64,000 nucleotides of DNA from Psychrobacter immobilis (GCA_904846145.1 CAJGZL010000001.1:2914001-2978000), one strand, 5' to 3'; counted from the stretch's first letter, positions 18,473 through 27,669 are shown. A program made the numbers and translations. The notes: generated by a model not told the origin, from the sequence alone.

Positions 18473-18637
18473 TTAAACTTCCATCATCTCAAAATCTAAT
18501 TTGCCAACACCACACTCAGGACAAGTCCAATCATCAGGGATGTCATCCCATGCTGTACCAGGTGCGATACCCTCTTCAGGGCAGCCAAGCGCTTCATCAT
18601 AGATCCAGCCACAGACAATACATTCATAACGTTTCAT
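18473..18637 (-). CDS. rubA: Rubredoxin
   Basis: A 54-residue iron protein, [18 protein letters not shown]..., with two knuckles: Cys6-x2-Cys9 and Cys39-x2-Cys42 (DWTCPECG). These bind one Fe in all rubredoxins. [19 protein letters not shown] and WDDIPDDW are diagnostic of the alkane-hydroxylase-type (AlkG/RubA) group. Stop TAA is 28 bp upstream of the hydrolase ATG, suggesting an operon. No rubredoxin reductase or alkane monooxygenase lies in the window, so its electron partner must be elsewhere. A longer plus-strand ORF across the same DNA lacks any family signal. Confidence 0.95.
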   Translation of the reverse strand: MKRYECIVCGWIYDEALGCPEEGIAPGTAWDDIPDDWTCPECGVGKLDFEMMEV

Positions 18638-19016
18638 ATATAATTCTACCTATTATTACTATTGTTGCTTGCAATATGTGTCTTAAAATATTTCTGATAC
18701 CATATTACATTGGAAATTATAGAGCACAAGTTATTATATTGTGCGTTCAAAACGGCGTAGTTTAGCATATAACCGATCTATACTGGGTTAAGTTTACACT
18801 TGTATATTGAAAGTATAGCGTATTTTTATGAGCGCTTGCTAACAGACTACGAGTTTTATCTTATTCAAATGGTGACAAAACTTTATCGGCTTTGTAGGGC
18901 ATGAGGTGACGGATAAAACAGGGGTCAGGATAGCCCTTATGTTATGATAGGCAACGCTAATTTTTGATAGCAATTCATTAACTAAATACCAAATACCTAA
19001 CTATAATGAGAGAAAG
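18638..19016. other. Divergent spacer between rubredoxin and apt
   Basis: 379 bp, AT-rich. It holds the candidate apt promoter (18940-18948). Otherwise I see no gene or hairpin in it. Confidence 0.4.
18940..18948 (+). promoter_or_regulatory. Candidate extended -10 promoter of apt
   Basis: TGT-TATGAT matches an extended -10 element 69 bp upstream of the apt ATG. The -35 region is not recognisable. Confidence 0.4.
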
Positions 19017-19529
19017 ATGAATACTGAGCATCCCTTTTGGCAAGTGATTCGTACCGTACCAGATTTTCCTATAGCAGGTATCAACTTTTATGATATTACC
19101 CCTTTACTGCGCAGTCACGTTAATGAAGTCGTCGATGCGATGTTAGCTACATTACCGGTAGGGCTCATGGACGAGGTAGATTGCTTAGGTGCGGTTGAAG
19201 CGCGCGGCTTTGTGTTTGCAAGTCTGCTGGCAGGACGATTGGGTAAAGGTATGATATTGCTACGTAAACCTGGTAAATTGCCGCCACCAGTCGCTAATAA
19301 AGCGTATGCGCTAGAGTATGGCAAAGATACCCTTGAGATGCAAAATAATTTGCCTCCTGAGCGCGTGCTGCTAGTCGATGATATTTTAGCGACAGGCGGT
19401 ACATTGACCACTGCTTATGAGCTGTGCAAATCTGCTAATCATACGGTGGTTGGGGCGCTGGTATTACTGGACTTGGTAGAGTTACATGATGAGTTTCCAG
19501 TGCCTGTTTATACCGTTTTAAAAGCTTGA
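19017..19529 (+). CDS. apt: Adenine phosphoribosyltransferase
   Basis: Purine-salvage enzyme that makes AMP from adenine and PRPP; 170 residues, as usual. The PRPP-binding loop VLLVDDILATGGTL is near residues 121-134. Upstream motifs are the N-terminal FPIAGINFYDITPLL (family FPKPGIxFxDITPLL) and AVEARGFVFAS. The start is preceded by AGAGAAAG. Flanked by a divergent rubredoxin gene and a strong terminator, it is a single-gene unit. Confidence 0.95.
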   Translation: MNTEHPFWQVIRTVPDFPIAGINFYDITPLLRSHVNEVVDAMLATLPVGLMDEVDCLGAVEARGFVFASLLAGRLGKGMILLRKPGKLPPPVANKAYALEYGKDTLEMQNNLPPERVLLVDDILATGGTLTTAYELCKSANHTVVGALVLLDLVELHDEFPVPVYTVLKA

Positions 19530-19568
19530 GTTGGTTTTTAATGTTTAGCAAAATTTTATAAGAAAATT

Positions 19569-19616
19569 ACTTTAAAAAAGCGCTCTGATACAATAATCGG
19601 AGCGCTTTTTTAAAGT
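19569..19616. terminator. Bidirectional terminator after apt
   Basis: Perfect 17-bp inverted repeat (ACTTTAAAAAAGCGCTC and its complement) with a 14-nt loop and T-rich flanks on both strands, between convergent apt and the small unknown gene. Confidence 0.9.
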
Positions 19617-19642
19617 AATACACTTCACAAAAAACTAGAATA

Positions 19643-19670
19643 GGCGTAAGGTACATAAAGTGCACCCTAC
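19643..19670. repeat. REP-like GTAGG element (copy 1)
   Basis: Read on the minus strand it begins GTAGGGTGCAC and ends TTACGCC, resembling four other GTAGG-headed short palindromic elements in this window. The stem here is imperfect. Confidence 0.4.
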
Positions 19671-19708
19671 AAAAAGTTAAAATAAATATTACTTATTTGC
19701 AATAAAAA

Positions 19709-20152
19709 TTACAGTGCTAAAGAAACTGACGATAAGCCAGCGTACTCAGTGCCTTTAGAGAGTACATAGCGCTTATTAGTTTCGCCATCGGTCAAGAATC
19801 CGCCAAAGGTTTGTGATACGGCACTGAATAAAATAATACTAACGGCACTTAGCGCCTCTTCAGCTAGTACGTCAGTATGTAATAGCTCTCTTGCGTGAGC
19901 AACGCTGATAACCGCGCAGCTTTCATTTTCACTCAAACGTGGGTTTTTTTCTTCGTTATAGTTCTTATAACAAAAGGCGATTGAGATATATTCTTCAGAG
20001 CCTGCCAGTTCTGCTAAGAATGATTTATCGATGTGATTGACTGCTTCAATGCATTTTACCGCAGGCTGCTTTTTTAGCGGCTTTAGACGTTTGCTATGGA
20101 CGATGTGAATAAACACTTCTTGCTGAGGTTGGTTAGATTTTGACTTTAACAT
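19709..20152 (-). CDS. Conserved-looking small protein of unknown function
   Basis: A 147-residue soluble protein without signal peptide or membrane segment. The N-terminus is basic (KSKSNQPQQEVFIHIVHSKRLKPLKK); a hydrophobic helix AEEALSAVSIILFSAVSQTFGG lies near residues 98-120. Two cysteines are present. No family is recognised. Codon use resembles its neighbours, and it lies alone between transaldolase (same strand) and apt. An ATG with AATTGAAAGAGG-like ribosome-binding context precedes it. I call it real because of its length and normal composition, but its function is open. Confidence 0.65.
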   Translation of the reverse strand: MLKSKSNQPQQEVFIHIVHSKRLKPLKKQPAVKCIEAVNHIDKSFLAELAGSEEYISIAFCYKNYNEEKNPRLSENESCAVISVAHARELLHTDVLAEEALSAVSIILFSAVSQTFGGFLTDGETNKRYVLSKGTEYAGLSSVSLAL

Positions 20153-20265
20153 TGAGTATTCTTTTCAATTGAAAGAGGGGTGAGCAACTTGCTAAACCCT
20201 GATGATTAGTAATAACATTATATAATAATATGTTGACCAATTAGTCAGGTATTTTATTTAAAGTA

Positions 20266-20297
20266 AATAAAAAAAGCTGGGTTTTTTAACCCAGCTT
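20266..20297 (-). terminator. Rho-independent terminator of transaldolase
   Basis: On the minus strand: stem AAGCTGGGTT / AACCCAGCTT with a 4-nt loop, followed by a T-run (complement of the A-run at 20268-20275). It lies 41 bp after the tal stop. The palindrome also resembles the GTAGG-type elements elsewhere. Confidence 0.88.
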
Positions 20298-20337
20298 ACA
20301 AATAGTTCTAACACGCCCTAGTTAGTAGCAAATCAAA

Positions 20338-21276
20338 CTAACGAATAGCCGCCAATGTTTGCGCCAATTCATCACGCGCGCCTATAAAGCCGTCGATGCC
20401 TTTGGGAAGTAAGTTTTGAGTGACTTTATCTTGCTGATAGGCATCGTTAAACTGCTCATGAGTCAAGCTTACCTTGTTTAAGTCATCTGTAGCCATTGAG
20501 ATATTAGGCGATAACTGGCGAGTAACCTCAGTATCCATAGCAGCCAGCTCATCAATGAGATTGGGTGCGATAGTCAATAAGTCACAACCTGCCAGCGCCA
20601 GTATTTGCTCAACTGAGCGAAAGCTGGCGCCCATAACTTGGGTCTTATAATCATGCTGCTTGTAATATTGATAGATAAGCTTGACTGACTGCACACCCAT
20701 ATCATCGGTAACAGGTACATTCTGGCGATTCTGTTGACGCTTTTGCCAGTCTAAGATGCGACCGACAAAAGGAGATATCAGAGTCACACCCGCATCGGCA
20801 CAAGCAATGGCTTGATGCTGACCGAATAACAATGTCAGATTGCAGTGAATGTTTTGAGTCTCTAAATAACGCGCTGCCTCTATCCCTTGCCAAGTCGCTG
20901 CCATTTTTATCAGTACGCGCTCTGAGTCGATACCTGCCTTGGCATAAGCGTCCATAAACTCCAGCGCTTTATCGATGGTCGCCTGAGTATCATAAGACAA
21001 GCGTGCATCGACTTCGGTAGACACACGGCCCTCAATCAACGCCAAGATATCACGGCCAATCTGAATGGTGAGTGCATCAATCACGGCATCGACGTCGCCT
21101 TGATGGCGGTTCATCATATCAGCTAGCATCGCTTGATTATCAGGCTCGATAAGCGCTTTGGTAATTAGGCTTGGATTGGTGGTAGCATCTCTAGGTTTTA
21201 GACGCGCAATAGCGGTAAGATCACCTGTGTCGGCAACAATAGTAGTCATAGTGTGAAGCTGCTGTAGAGCACTCAT
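20338..21276 (-). CDS. tal: Transaldolase
   Basis: Class I transaldolase (TalB type) of the non-oxidative pentose-phosphate pathway, 312 residues. The N-terminal VADTGDL and DATTNPSLI motifs and the Schiff-base lysine Lys124 in RVLIKMAATWQG are present, as are LTLLFGQHQAIACADAG and SPFVGRILDW. The ATG at 21276 has AAGGATAT upstream. It is a single-gene unit with its own terminator. Confidence 0.95.
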   Translation of the reverse strand: MSALQQLHTMTTIVADTGDLTAIARLKPRDATTNPSLITKALIEPDNQAMLADMMNRHQGDVDAVIDALTIQIGRDILALIEGRVSTEVDARLSYDTQATIDKALEFMDAYAKAGIDSERVLIKMAATWQGIEAARYLETQNIHCNLTLLFGQHQAIACADAGVTLISPFVGRILDWQKRQQNRQNVPVTDDMGVQSVKLIYQYYKQHDYKTQVMGASFRSVEQILALAGCDLLTIAPNLIDELAAMDTEVTRQLSPNISMATDDLNKVSLTHEQFNDAYQQDKVTQNLLPKGIDGFIGARDELAQTLAAIR

Positions 21277-21630
21277 TGCATATCCTTGAAATTAATTTAG
21301 AATGAACATGGTTATTCGTTGTTCGTTGCAAGTTTGACAAAGGTTCGAGAGAATATCTTGAAACTTTACCATAGTTTGACCTTGAATTTCGCTGACAATA
21401 TCAACTTGAACCTTAAATGAATTAATTTGAAGCAATTTAGCCCATTTAGTTTATTTTCACATGGGCACTCAGCATAGTTTTTGCTATAGTAGGGCGACAG
21501 TTTAATTAGCTACTACTGTTTAACATGCCGTCAATGCTGTTATCAAAAAATTAGCAAAGCAGACGATTATAATAGATTTTAAAAATACTTATTAAGAATA
21601 AAATAGTAGAAACACTAAGGATAGGCGCTA
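21277..21630. other. Divergent spacer between tal and pheA
   Basis: 354 bp, AT-rich. It contains a candidate extended -10 promoter for pheA at 21482-21490 and several loosely repeated CTTGAA words near 21355-21410. No leader peptide rich in Phe codons was recognised. Confidence 0.4.
21482..21490 (+). promoter_or_regulatory. Candidate extended -10 promoter of pheA
   Basis: TGC-TATAGT forms an extended -10 element, 140 bp upstream of the pheA ATG. The same TTGCTATA word precedes prfA and dnaX. The -35 is poor. Confidence 0.45.
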
Positions 21631-22824
21631 ATGAGCGAGCAACCAGCAAAGAACAATGATTTAGTCAGCAATCAGACGAACACAGATGCTAATGAGAGCA
21701 GTCAAAGCACAACAGACCAAGTGTTCTTAAGCAAATTGCGTCAAAGTATCGATGCCGTTGACAGTGAAATTCATACGCTGATTAATAATCGAGCCAAGTT
21801 AGCCCAGCAAGTGGCAACCGTCAAAAAAGAGCAAGTGGCTCTTAACAATGACAACGTTTCAACAAAAGATCCTATTTTTTATCGTCCAGAGCGTGAAGCG
21901 CAGGTGCTCAAAGCGGTTATGGCTCGTAATGAGGGGCCTATCTCAGATGAGAAAATGGCGCGTCTGTTTCGAGAGATTATGTCGGTCTGCCTAGATCTAG
22001 AAGCGCCGCAGCGTATTGCCTTTTTAGGTCCCTTGGGAACCTTCACTCACGCGGCTGCACTAAAGCATTTTGGTAAAGCGGCTGATACGATGCCGCTTAA
22101 TACGATTACTGATGTATTTCGTGAAGTGGAAGCAGGCACGGCTATGTACGGCGTCGTGCCAGTAGAGAACTCATCAGAGGGCGTGGTCAATCATACTTTG
22201 GATGGATTTTTATCCTCAAGTCTCAAGATTATCGGTGAAGTTGAGCTGCCTATTCATCAGAACTTCTTAGTGGCCGAGCATACTAAGCTTGATAGTATCA
22301 GCCGTATCTACTCGCATCAGCAGTCGCTCGCACAATGTCGTCATTGGCTCGATGTCAACTATCCCAATGTCGAGCGTGTTGCAGTATCAAGCAATGGAGA
22401 GGCGGCGCGTCGCCTCAAAAACGAATGGCATTCGGCTGCTATCGCAGGCGACGTTGCTGTCGCTGAATATGATCTGCACAAGCTATATAAGAATATTGAG
22501 GACAACCCGAGCAATACCACGCGCTTCTTGATTATCGGTCATGAGGCTATTGCGCCATCGGGTCAAGACAAGACCTCTATTGTAGTCTCAGCCCATGATA
22601 AAGCGGGTGCTTTAATTGAAATACTAAAGCCGTTATCCTATCACGGGGTATCGATGACTAGCATCGAGACCCGTCCTGAGCGTCCTAATAAATGGGCTTA
22701 TGTGTTCTTTATTGATATGGATGGCCATATCCAAGATGCTAATGTCAGCGCTGCTATTGCCGATATTCGCCCGTTAGTGAAGGATGTGCGTATATTAGGC
22801 TCTTATCCTAAAGCGGTACTATGA
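21631..22824 (+). CDS. pheA: P-protein: chorismate mutase / prephenate dehydratase
   Basis: Bifunctional enzyme taking chorismate through prephenate to phenylpyruvate in Phe synthesis; 397 residues. An AroQ chorismate mutase helix bundle covers about residues 28-115 (LRQSIDAVDSEIHTLINNRA). The prephenate dehydratase domain follows from FLGPLGTFTHAAA, with NTTRFLIIG near 290. The ACT regulatory domain begins at TSIVVSAHDKAGALIEIL and includes the ESRP-like motif SIETRPERPNKWAYVFFID, the usual phenylalanine feedback site. A polar 25-residue leader precedes the mutase. It heads the pheA, hisC, tyrA-aroA block. Confidence 0.95.
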   Translation: MSEQPAKNNDLVSNQTNTDANESSQSTTDQVFLSKLRQSIDAVDSEIHTLINNRAKLAQQVATVKKEQVALNNDNVSTKDPIFYRPEREAQVLKAVMARNEGPISDEKMARLFREIMSVCLDLEAPQRIAFLGPLGTFTHAAALKHFGKAADTMPLNTITDVFREVEAGTAMYGVVPVENSSEGVVNHTLDGFLSSSLKIIGEVELPIHQNFLVAEHTKLDSISRIYSHQQSLAQCRHWLDVNYPNVERVAVSSNGEAARRLKNEWHSAAIAGDVAVAEYDLHKLYKNIEDNPSNTTRFLIIGHEAIAPSGQDKTSIVVSAHDKAGALIEILKPLSYHGVSMTSIETRPERPNKWAYVFFIDMDGHIQDANVSAAIADIRPLVKDVRILGSYPKAVL

Positions 22825-22917
22825 TTTCAAAGTGCTGCGATTTAAAAGGGCTGTGATTTCAAAGTGCTATGATTTTAATGGGTTATGGTTTTAAAGTGCC
22901 ATAACTTAAAAATACAG
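22822..22917. repeat. 16-bp tandem repeat, about 6 degenerate copies, after pheA
   Basis: Units of 16 bp (for example TGATTTCAAAGTGCTG, CGATTTAAAAGGGCTG, TGATTTCAAAGTGCTA) begin at the pheA stop codon (22822-22824) and decay toward hisC. Alternate units are more alike, giving a 32-bp higher order. Noncoding. Confidence 0.85.
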
Positions 22918-23014
22918 TGAACCCGTTTAAGCCGTTTTCACTATTTAACGCATTGCGATTCTATATAAATATTTTTTACCAATAATAGATGGGTAATACC
23001 TCTAAGGATAACTC

Positions 23015-24133
23015 ATGCAGTCCTCTCAAGAGCTTGATTTGGCACGCCTAGCACCTGCTTACGATAGTATTCTACAGCTAGCGCCTTATCAAACGGGTAA
23101 GCCTGTAGAAGAATTAACGCGTGAATATGGGGTGTCAGATGTGGTCAAGCTGGCCAGCAATGAGAACCCAATAGGCTGCTCGCCACATGTGACGCTTGCT
23201 ATTACTGAGCAATTGACTCAGCTGGCGCGTTATCCAGACGGTAATGGTTATTACTTAAAACAAGCCTTATCTGATTTTAATAATATTAATATCGATTGCA
23301 TTACCTTGGGTAATGGCTCTGATGACTTGCTCGATATTTTGGCACGTAGCTTTGTGGGCTGCGATGATGCGATTGTCTATAGTCAATATGCCTTTGTGGT
23401 CTATTCTATGCTAGCCAAAATACAAGGCGCAACAGGTATTGAAGTACCCGCGCAGCGCTTTGGACATGATCTAAATGCTATGCGTCAGGCAGTCTTAGAC
23501 AATACTAATACCAAGCTGGTCTTTATCGCGAATCCCAATAATCCAACAGGTACTGGACTTGAGAGTGAAGCAATACGTGAGTTTATTGCCAGCATGCCAG
23601 CTTCGGTGTTGGTAATATTGGACGAAGCTTATATTGAATACAGCTCTGAGACCAATAATCGCACGTTATTAGATGAGTTTGATAACTTAGTTATAGTGCG
23701 TACCTTCTCTAAGGCTTATGGGCTGGCAGGTCTACGTATTGGCTATGCGCTAAGCTCTGCACCAGTAGCGGATTTACTCAACCGTGTGCGTCAGCCGTTC
23801 AATGTCAGTCGCATTGGTTTGGCCGCTGCCGCTGCGGCATTGGCTGATCAAGATTTTATCGCGCAAACTCGTAAAGTAAATGAGAGTCAAATGCGCTGGC
23901 TTAATAAGCAGTTTGACGCGCTGGGACTGGCGTTTGTAAAGTCGCATGCCAACTTTATAATGGTTGAAATAGAAGACGCTGTAGCTATCTATCAAGCACT
24001 CCTTGAGCAAGGGGTCATCGTGCGCCCACTAACAGGCTATGGCTTGCCTAATTGGTTACGTATTACCGTGGGCTTAGCAGAAGACAATACGCGCCTGATT
24101 GATACCCTACGTTCTATATTGGTTAATGATTAA
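23015..24133 (+). CDS. hisC: Histidinol-phosphate / aromatic aminotransferase
   Basis: PLP-dependent class I/II aminotransferase of the HisC family, 372 residues. The PLP lysine is Lys233 in TFSKAYGLAGLRIGY; KLASNENP (46-52), NPNNPTGT and VILDEAYIEY are the other family blocks. Its place between pheA and tyrA-aroA suggests it acts on phenylpyruvate and hydroxyphenylpyruvate (the HisH-b/aromatic role known for this gene order) as well as, or instead of, histidinol phosphate; that is inference. Its TAA overlaps the ATG of tyrA-aroA by one base, implying translational coupling. AAGGATAA precedes the ATG. Confidence 0.93.
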   Translation: MQSSQELDLARLAPAYDSILQLAPYQTGKPVEELTREYGVSDVVKLASNENPIGCSPHVTLAITEQLTQLARYPDGNGYYLKQALSDFNNINIDCITLGNGSDDLLDILARSFVGCDDAIVYSQYAFVVYSMLAKIQGATGIEVPAQRFGHDLNAMRQAVLDNTNTKLVFIANPNNPTGTGLESEAIREFIASMPASVLVILDEAYIEYSSETNNRTLLDEFDNLVIVRTFSKAYGLAGLRIGYALSSAPVADLLNRVRQPFNVSRIGLAAAAAALADQDFIAQTRKVNESQMRWLNKQFDALGLAFVKSHANFIMVEIEDAVAIYQALLEQGVIVRPLTGYGLPNWLRITVGLAEDNTRLIDTLRSILVND

Positions 24134-26538
24134 TGGATAAGCAAAGCTTTAATACGCCCGTTACTTATAATACTAGTAATCCTAGTTTTAAAAGCCATTT
24201 GAAAACTGAGCCGCTGTTTCAACAAGTCTGTGTTATCGGCTTAGGACTGATTGGCGCAAGCATGGCGCAAGCTATTAGAGACAATCATCTAAGTCTGAGA
24301 ATAGTCGCAGTTGATAGACACCAGCCAAGCATTGAAGCTGCTATAGAGCAAGGATTGTTAGACGCAGGCAGTAGCGAATTAAGTGCAGTTGTTGCTGGTA
24401 GTGATCTCATAATCATCGCAACACCGGTGCAAGCCGTGCCAGTGATATTTGACGCTATCAAGTCAGCAATGGATAGCGGACAATTAGCTGCTGACTGTAT
24501 TATTAGTGATGTCTGTAGCACTAAAGTCAATGTCATTGAAGCGGCTCAGCAGGTGTTTGCAGATTTGCCTGTAGGCCTTCCCATAGGCTTAGTGCCAGCA
24601 CATCCGATTGCTGGCGCAGAGGATTCAGGGTATCATGCTCGGCGCAGTACTTTATTCATCAATCACAGCGTCATTATTTGTGAGTTGCCAACGACCACGC
24701 TCACTGCTATCGCTAAGCTGCGTCAGCTATGGGAGGCGATAGGGGCGACGGTAATATCGATGAATGCTGAGCATCACGATTCGATACTCGCGCATACCAG
24801 TCATTTGCCGCACCTATTAGCGTTTAATTTAGTGGATCAACTGGCAAGCCACGATGATAATTTAGATATGTTTCGCTATGCTGCTGGTGGGTTTCGTGAC
24901 TTTACCCGTATTGCCGCTAGTGATCCGAAGATGTGGCATGATATATTCTTTGCCAATCAGACCTCGATAGTTAGTGCTCTTGATGAGTACAGTGATTACC
25001 TGACCAATATACGTCAGCTTATAATTGATAAAGATTCAACCGCCCTGATGGGGCTTTTGGGCCGCGCGCAAGCCGCACGGCGACATTTTGGCCATATGTT
25101 AGCCAGCACTCCTTATACGGATATCTCTGCTATGTCAGCTTCTTATATTATCTCGCCCAAAAATAATAACAGCAATACAGTCTCTGGCGTTATCTCCATT
25201 CCTGGCGATAAATCTATTTCTCATCGCAGCATTATGCTAGGTAGCTTAGCGACAGGCGTGACTCAAGTAACGGGCTTCTTAGAAGGTGAAGATGCCTTGG
25301 CAACACTGCAAGCCTTTCGCGATATGGGGGTCACTATTGAAGGCCCTGATAAAGGTAAGTTAACCATTCATGGTGTCGGCATGAATGGCTTGAAGCCTAG
25401 TAAAACGCCTATCTATATGGGTAACTCAGGCACTAGTATGCGTCTGCTAGCAGGTATATTAGCGGCACAAAATTTTGATAGTGTATTAACAGGTGACACC
25501 AGCTTAAATAAGCGCCCAATGGAGCGTATTGCCGCGCCACTGCGTCAAATGGGTGCGGTGATTCAAAGCACAGGTACTAAAGGTACCTCACCACTTAGTA
25601 TCACAGGTCGTGATAAAGTCGGTCAATCCTTACAAGGTATAGATTATGAGATGCCAGTGGCCTCGGCTCAAATCAAATCTTGTCTATTGCTAGCAGGGTT
25701 ATGGGCGCAAGGGACGACTACCGTCACTCAGCCTGAGATCAGTCGCGATCATACTGAGCGTATGCTCAGCGCGTTTGGCTACCCTGTGCATGTTGATGGC
25801 AATCGCATCAGCGTTGAGGGCGGCGGTCAGCTGACGGGCGGCGATATCGCGGTGCCTGCTGATATCTCATCGGCCGCGTTCTTCATGGTAGCGGCAGCTA
25901 TCAGTCAAGATAGCGAGCTAACTTTAACGCAAGTTGGTATCAATCCCACGCGTACGGGTGTCATAGATATTCTTAAGCTGATGCAAGCAGACATTACCCT
26001 TAGTAATAAAACTTATGTTGGCGAAGAACCCGTTGCTGATATTACTATTCGCTCATCAAACCTAGTCGGTATCAAGATTCCAGAGTCGCTAGTGCCGTTA
26101 GCGATTGACGAGTTTCCAGTGCTGTTTATTGCGGCTAGCTGTGCAAAAGGCCGTACTGTGCTGACAGGCGCAAAAGAGCTACGCGTTAAAGAGTCAGATC
26201 GTATTGCAGTGATGGCAGAAGGCTTGCAAACTTTAGGTGTAGAGTGCACCGTTATCGAAGATGGTATGATCATTGAAGGTAAAGGTAGCGCGGGCAGTAA
26301 AGATGGCGAGAACAGTAAACAGGTGAACAATAGCCAGCCTGTATTTGGTGGTGGTCACATCACCTCGCATCATGATCATCGTATCGCTATGAGCTTTACC
26401 GTGGCCAGTCTGCGCGCATCAGAACAAATCATCATCGAAGGTGTTGAAACGGTTAATACCAGTTTTCCTGGATTTGCGGAACTAGCCAATCAAATCGGTA
26501 TGGCGATAGAAGTGGATAGTGGTGTCAAGCCAGAATAA
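24133..26538 (+). CDS. tyrA-aroA: Fused prephenate dehydrogenase - EPSP synthase
   Basis: 801-residue fusion of two aromatic-pathway enzymes. Residues about 30-325 are TyrA: NAD-binding VIGLGLIGASMAQAI (34-48), HPIAGAEDSGYHAR, and catalytic His in ILAHTSHLPHLLA. Residues about 338-800 are AroA (3-phosphoshikimate 1-carboxyvinyltransferase): ISIPGDKSISHRSIMLGS (355-371), NSGTSMRLLAG, DHTERMLSAFG and ELRVKESDRI. A polar insertion of about 20 residues (KGSAGSKDGENSKQ) lies near residue 720. The fusion is typical of Acinetobacter and relatives. The ATG overlaps the hisC stop by one base. A strong terminator follows. Confidence 0.95.
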   Translation: MDKQSFNTPVTYNTSNPSFKSHLKTEPLFQQVCVIGLGLIGASMAQAIRDNHLSLRIVAVDRHQPSIEAAIEQGLLDAGSSELSAVVAGSDLIIIATPVQAVPVIFDAIKSAMDSGQLAADCIISDVCSTKVNVIEAAQQVFADLPVGLPIGLVPAHPIAGAEDSGYHARRSTLFINHSVIICELPTTTLTAIAKLRQLWEAIGATVISMNAEHHDSILAHTSHLPHLLAFNLVDQLASHDDNLDMFRYAAGGFRDFTRIAASDPKMWHDIFFANQTSIVSALDEYSDYLTNIRQLIIDKDSTALMGLLGRAQAARRHFGHMLASTPYTDISAMSASYIISPKNNNSNTVSGVISIPGDKSISHRSIMLGSLATGVTQVTGFLEGEDALATLQAFRDMGVTIEGPDKGKLTIHGVGMNGLKPSKTPIYMGNSGTSMRLLAGILAAQNFDSVLTGDTSLNKRPMERIAAPLRQMGAVIQSTGTKGTSPLSITGRDKVGQSLQGIDYEMPVASAQIKSCLLLAGLWAQGTTTVTQPEISRDHTERMLSAFGYPVHVDGNRISVEGGGQLTGGDIAVPADISSAAFFMVAAAISQDSELTLTQVGINPTRTGVIDILKLMQADITLSNKTYVGEEPVADITIRSSNLVGIKIPESLVPLAIDEFPVLFIAASCAKGRTVLTGAKELRVKESDRIAVMAEGLQTLGVECTVIEDGMIIEGKGSAGSKDGENSKQVNNSQPVFGGGHITSHHDHRIAMSFTVASLRASEQIIIEGVETVNTSFPGFAELANQIGMAIEVDSGVKPE

Positions 26539-26601
26539 AGTTATTAATGTCGAGTTGTTAGACCGCTAGTTTTTAGGTAAGCTAGCCTATTATCAAGTTT
26601 T

Positions 26602-26645
26602 AGCAATGCGTCAGAATATATAAATTCTGACGCATTGCTTTTTTA
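26602..26645 (+). terminator. Rho-independent terminator after tyrA-aroA
   Basis: Perfect 16-bp stem (AGCAATGCGTCAGAAT and its complement) with a 6-nt loop (ATATAA) and seven T's. It closes the aromatic operon. Confidence 0.95.
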
Positions 26646-26689
26646 TTTTAAGCGCAAGAGCGCTCTTTGCTCAAAAAAGTTGTTGTCCT

Positions 26690-27640
26690 ATGACTACCCA
26701 AAACGTTGTCAAAAAACCAGTCGTCCCTATCAAGACCACTCAGCGCGGTATCTTTACCGCGCTTATTGCTTTTTCTATTTGGGGTGCATTTCCTTTATAT
26801 TTTAAACAACTATCGACTTATAACGCGACTGAAATTATTGGTCATCGTATTGTTTGGACGTTTTTATGTTTATTAGTAGTGCTTGTGGTGACCAAGCGCT
26901 GGCAATGGATTAGCACCTTAAAACAAAATCCAAAATGGATCGCGCTCACTTTTTTATCAGGGCTGATTATCGCGGTTAACTGGCTCACTTATGTATGGGC
27001 GGTCAATAGCGATCAGATACTAGAGGCCAGTTTGGGCTATTTTATTGGTCCACTTGTCGGCGTCGCGCTATCAATGATCTTGTTTAAAGAGCGTATGCGC
27101 ACACTGCAATGGGTGGCAATTGGCTTTGCATTACTATCCGTAGTGATTCAGGTGGTAATGCTCGGTAGTTTGCCATGGGTGTCTTTAATTCTGGCCTTTA
27201 GTTTTAGCACTTACGGCACTATTCAACGGCAAACGCCATTGACCGCAGTTGACGCGATGTTTGTCGAGACGACGATGCTATTACCGATATGCTTGTGGTG
27301 GTTCTGGCAAGCAGATGTAGCAAGCTCCCAGCTTAGCTTTTGGGTCAGCTCCAATATTTGGCTATTAATGCTGGCAGGTCCGATTACTTTGATACCGCTA
27401 CTGCTGTTTAATAAGTCTACTAAGCTAGTGGCTTATAGTATTCTTAGCTTTATGAATTATCTAACGCCGACCTTTATTTTCTTTTTGGCGGTATTCTATT
27501 ACAAAGAGCCGTTCGACCTGCACCGATTAATGGTGTTTGGTCTGATATGGTTCGGTCTGTTATTATTCAGCATTGATCTATGGTGTCATCGCCCAAGTAA
27601 AATGTTAAAGACAGCAAAGCTAGATAAAACGACTAAATAG
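26690..27640 (+). CDS. rarD: EamA-family transporter RarD
   Basis: Ten-helix DMT-superfamily inner-membrane protein of the RarD subgroup, 316 residues. Diagnostic features are GIFTALIAFSIWGAFPLYFK in helix 1, EIIGHRIVWT in helix 2, and WLTYVWAVNSDQILEASLGY in helices 3 and 4. Substrate is unknown; RarD was named from chloramphenicol sensitivity in Pseudomonas. The start at 26690 lacks a good Shine-Dalgarno, and it lies soon after the aromatic operon terminator. folB follows 29 bp later and may share its transcript. Confidence 0.9.
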   Translation: MTTQNVVKKPVVPIKTTQRGIFTALIAFSIWGAFPLYFKQLSTYNATEIIGHRIVWTFLCLLVVLVVTKRWQWISTLKQNPKWIALTFLSGLIIAVNWLTYVWAVNSDQILEASLGYFIGPLVGVALSMILFKERMRTLQWVAIGFALLSVVIQVVMLGSLPWVSLILAFSFSTYGTIQRQTPLTAVDAMFVETTMLLPICLWWFWQADVASSQLSFWVSSNIWLLMLAGPITLIPLLLFNKSTKLVAYSILSFMNYLTPTFIFFLAVFYYKEPFDLHRLMVFGLIWFGLLLFSIDLWCHRPSKMLKTAKLDKTTK

Positions 27641-27669
27641 TAATACTAAAAACAAATAGGGATTAGAAC

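Noticed and set aside
18436..18765. Plus-strand 109-residue ORF over the rubredoxin gene
   Set aside because: The minus strand encodes a textbook rubredoxin with both CxxC knuckles; the plus ORF has no family signal.
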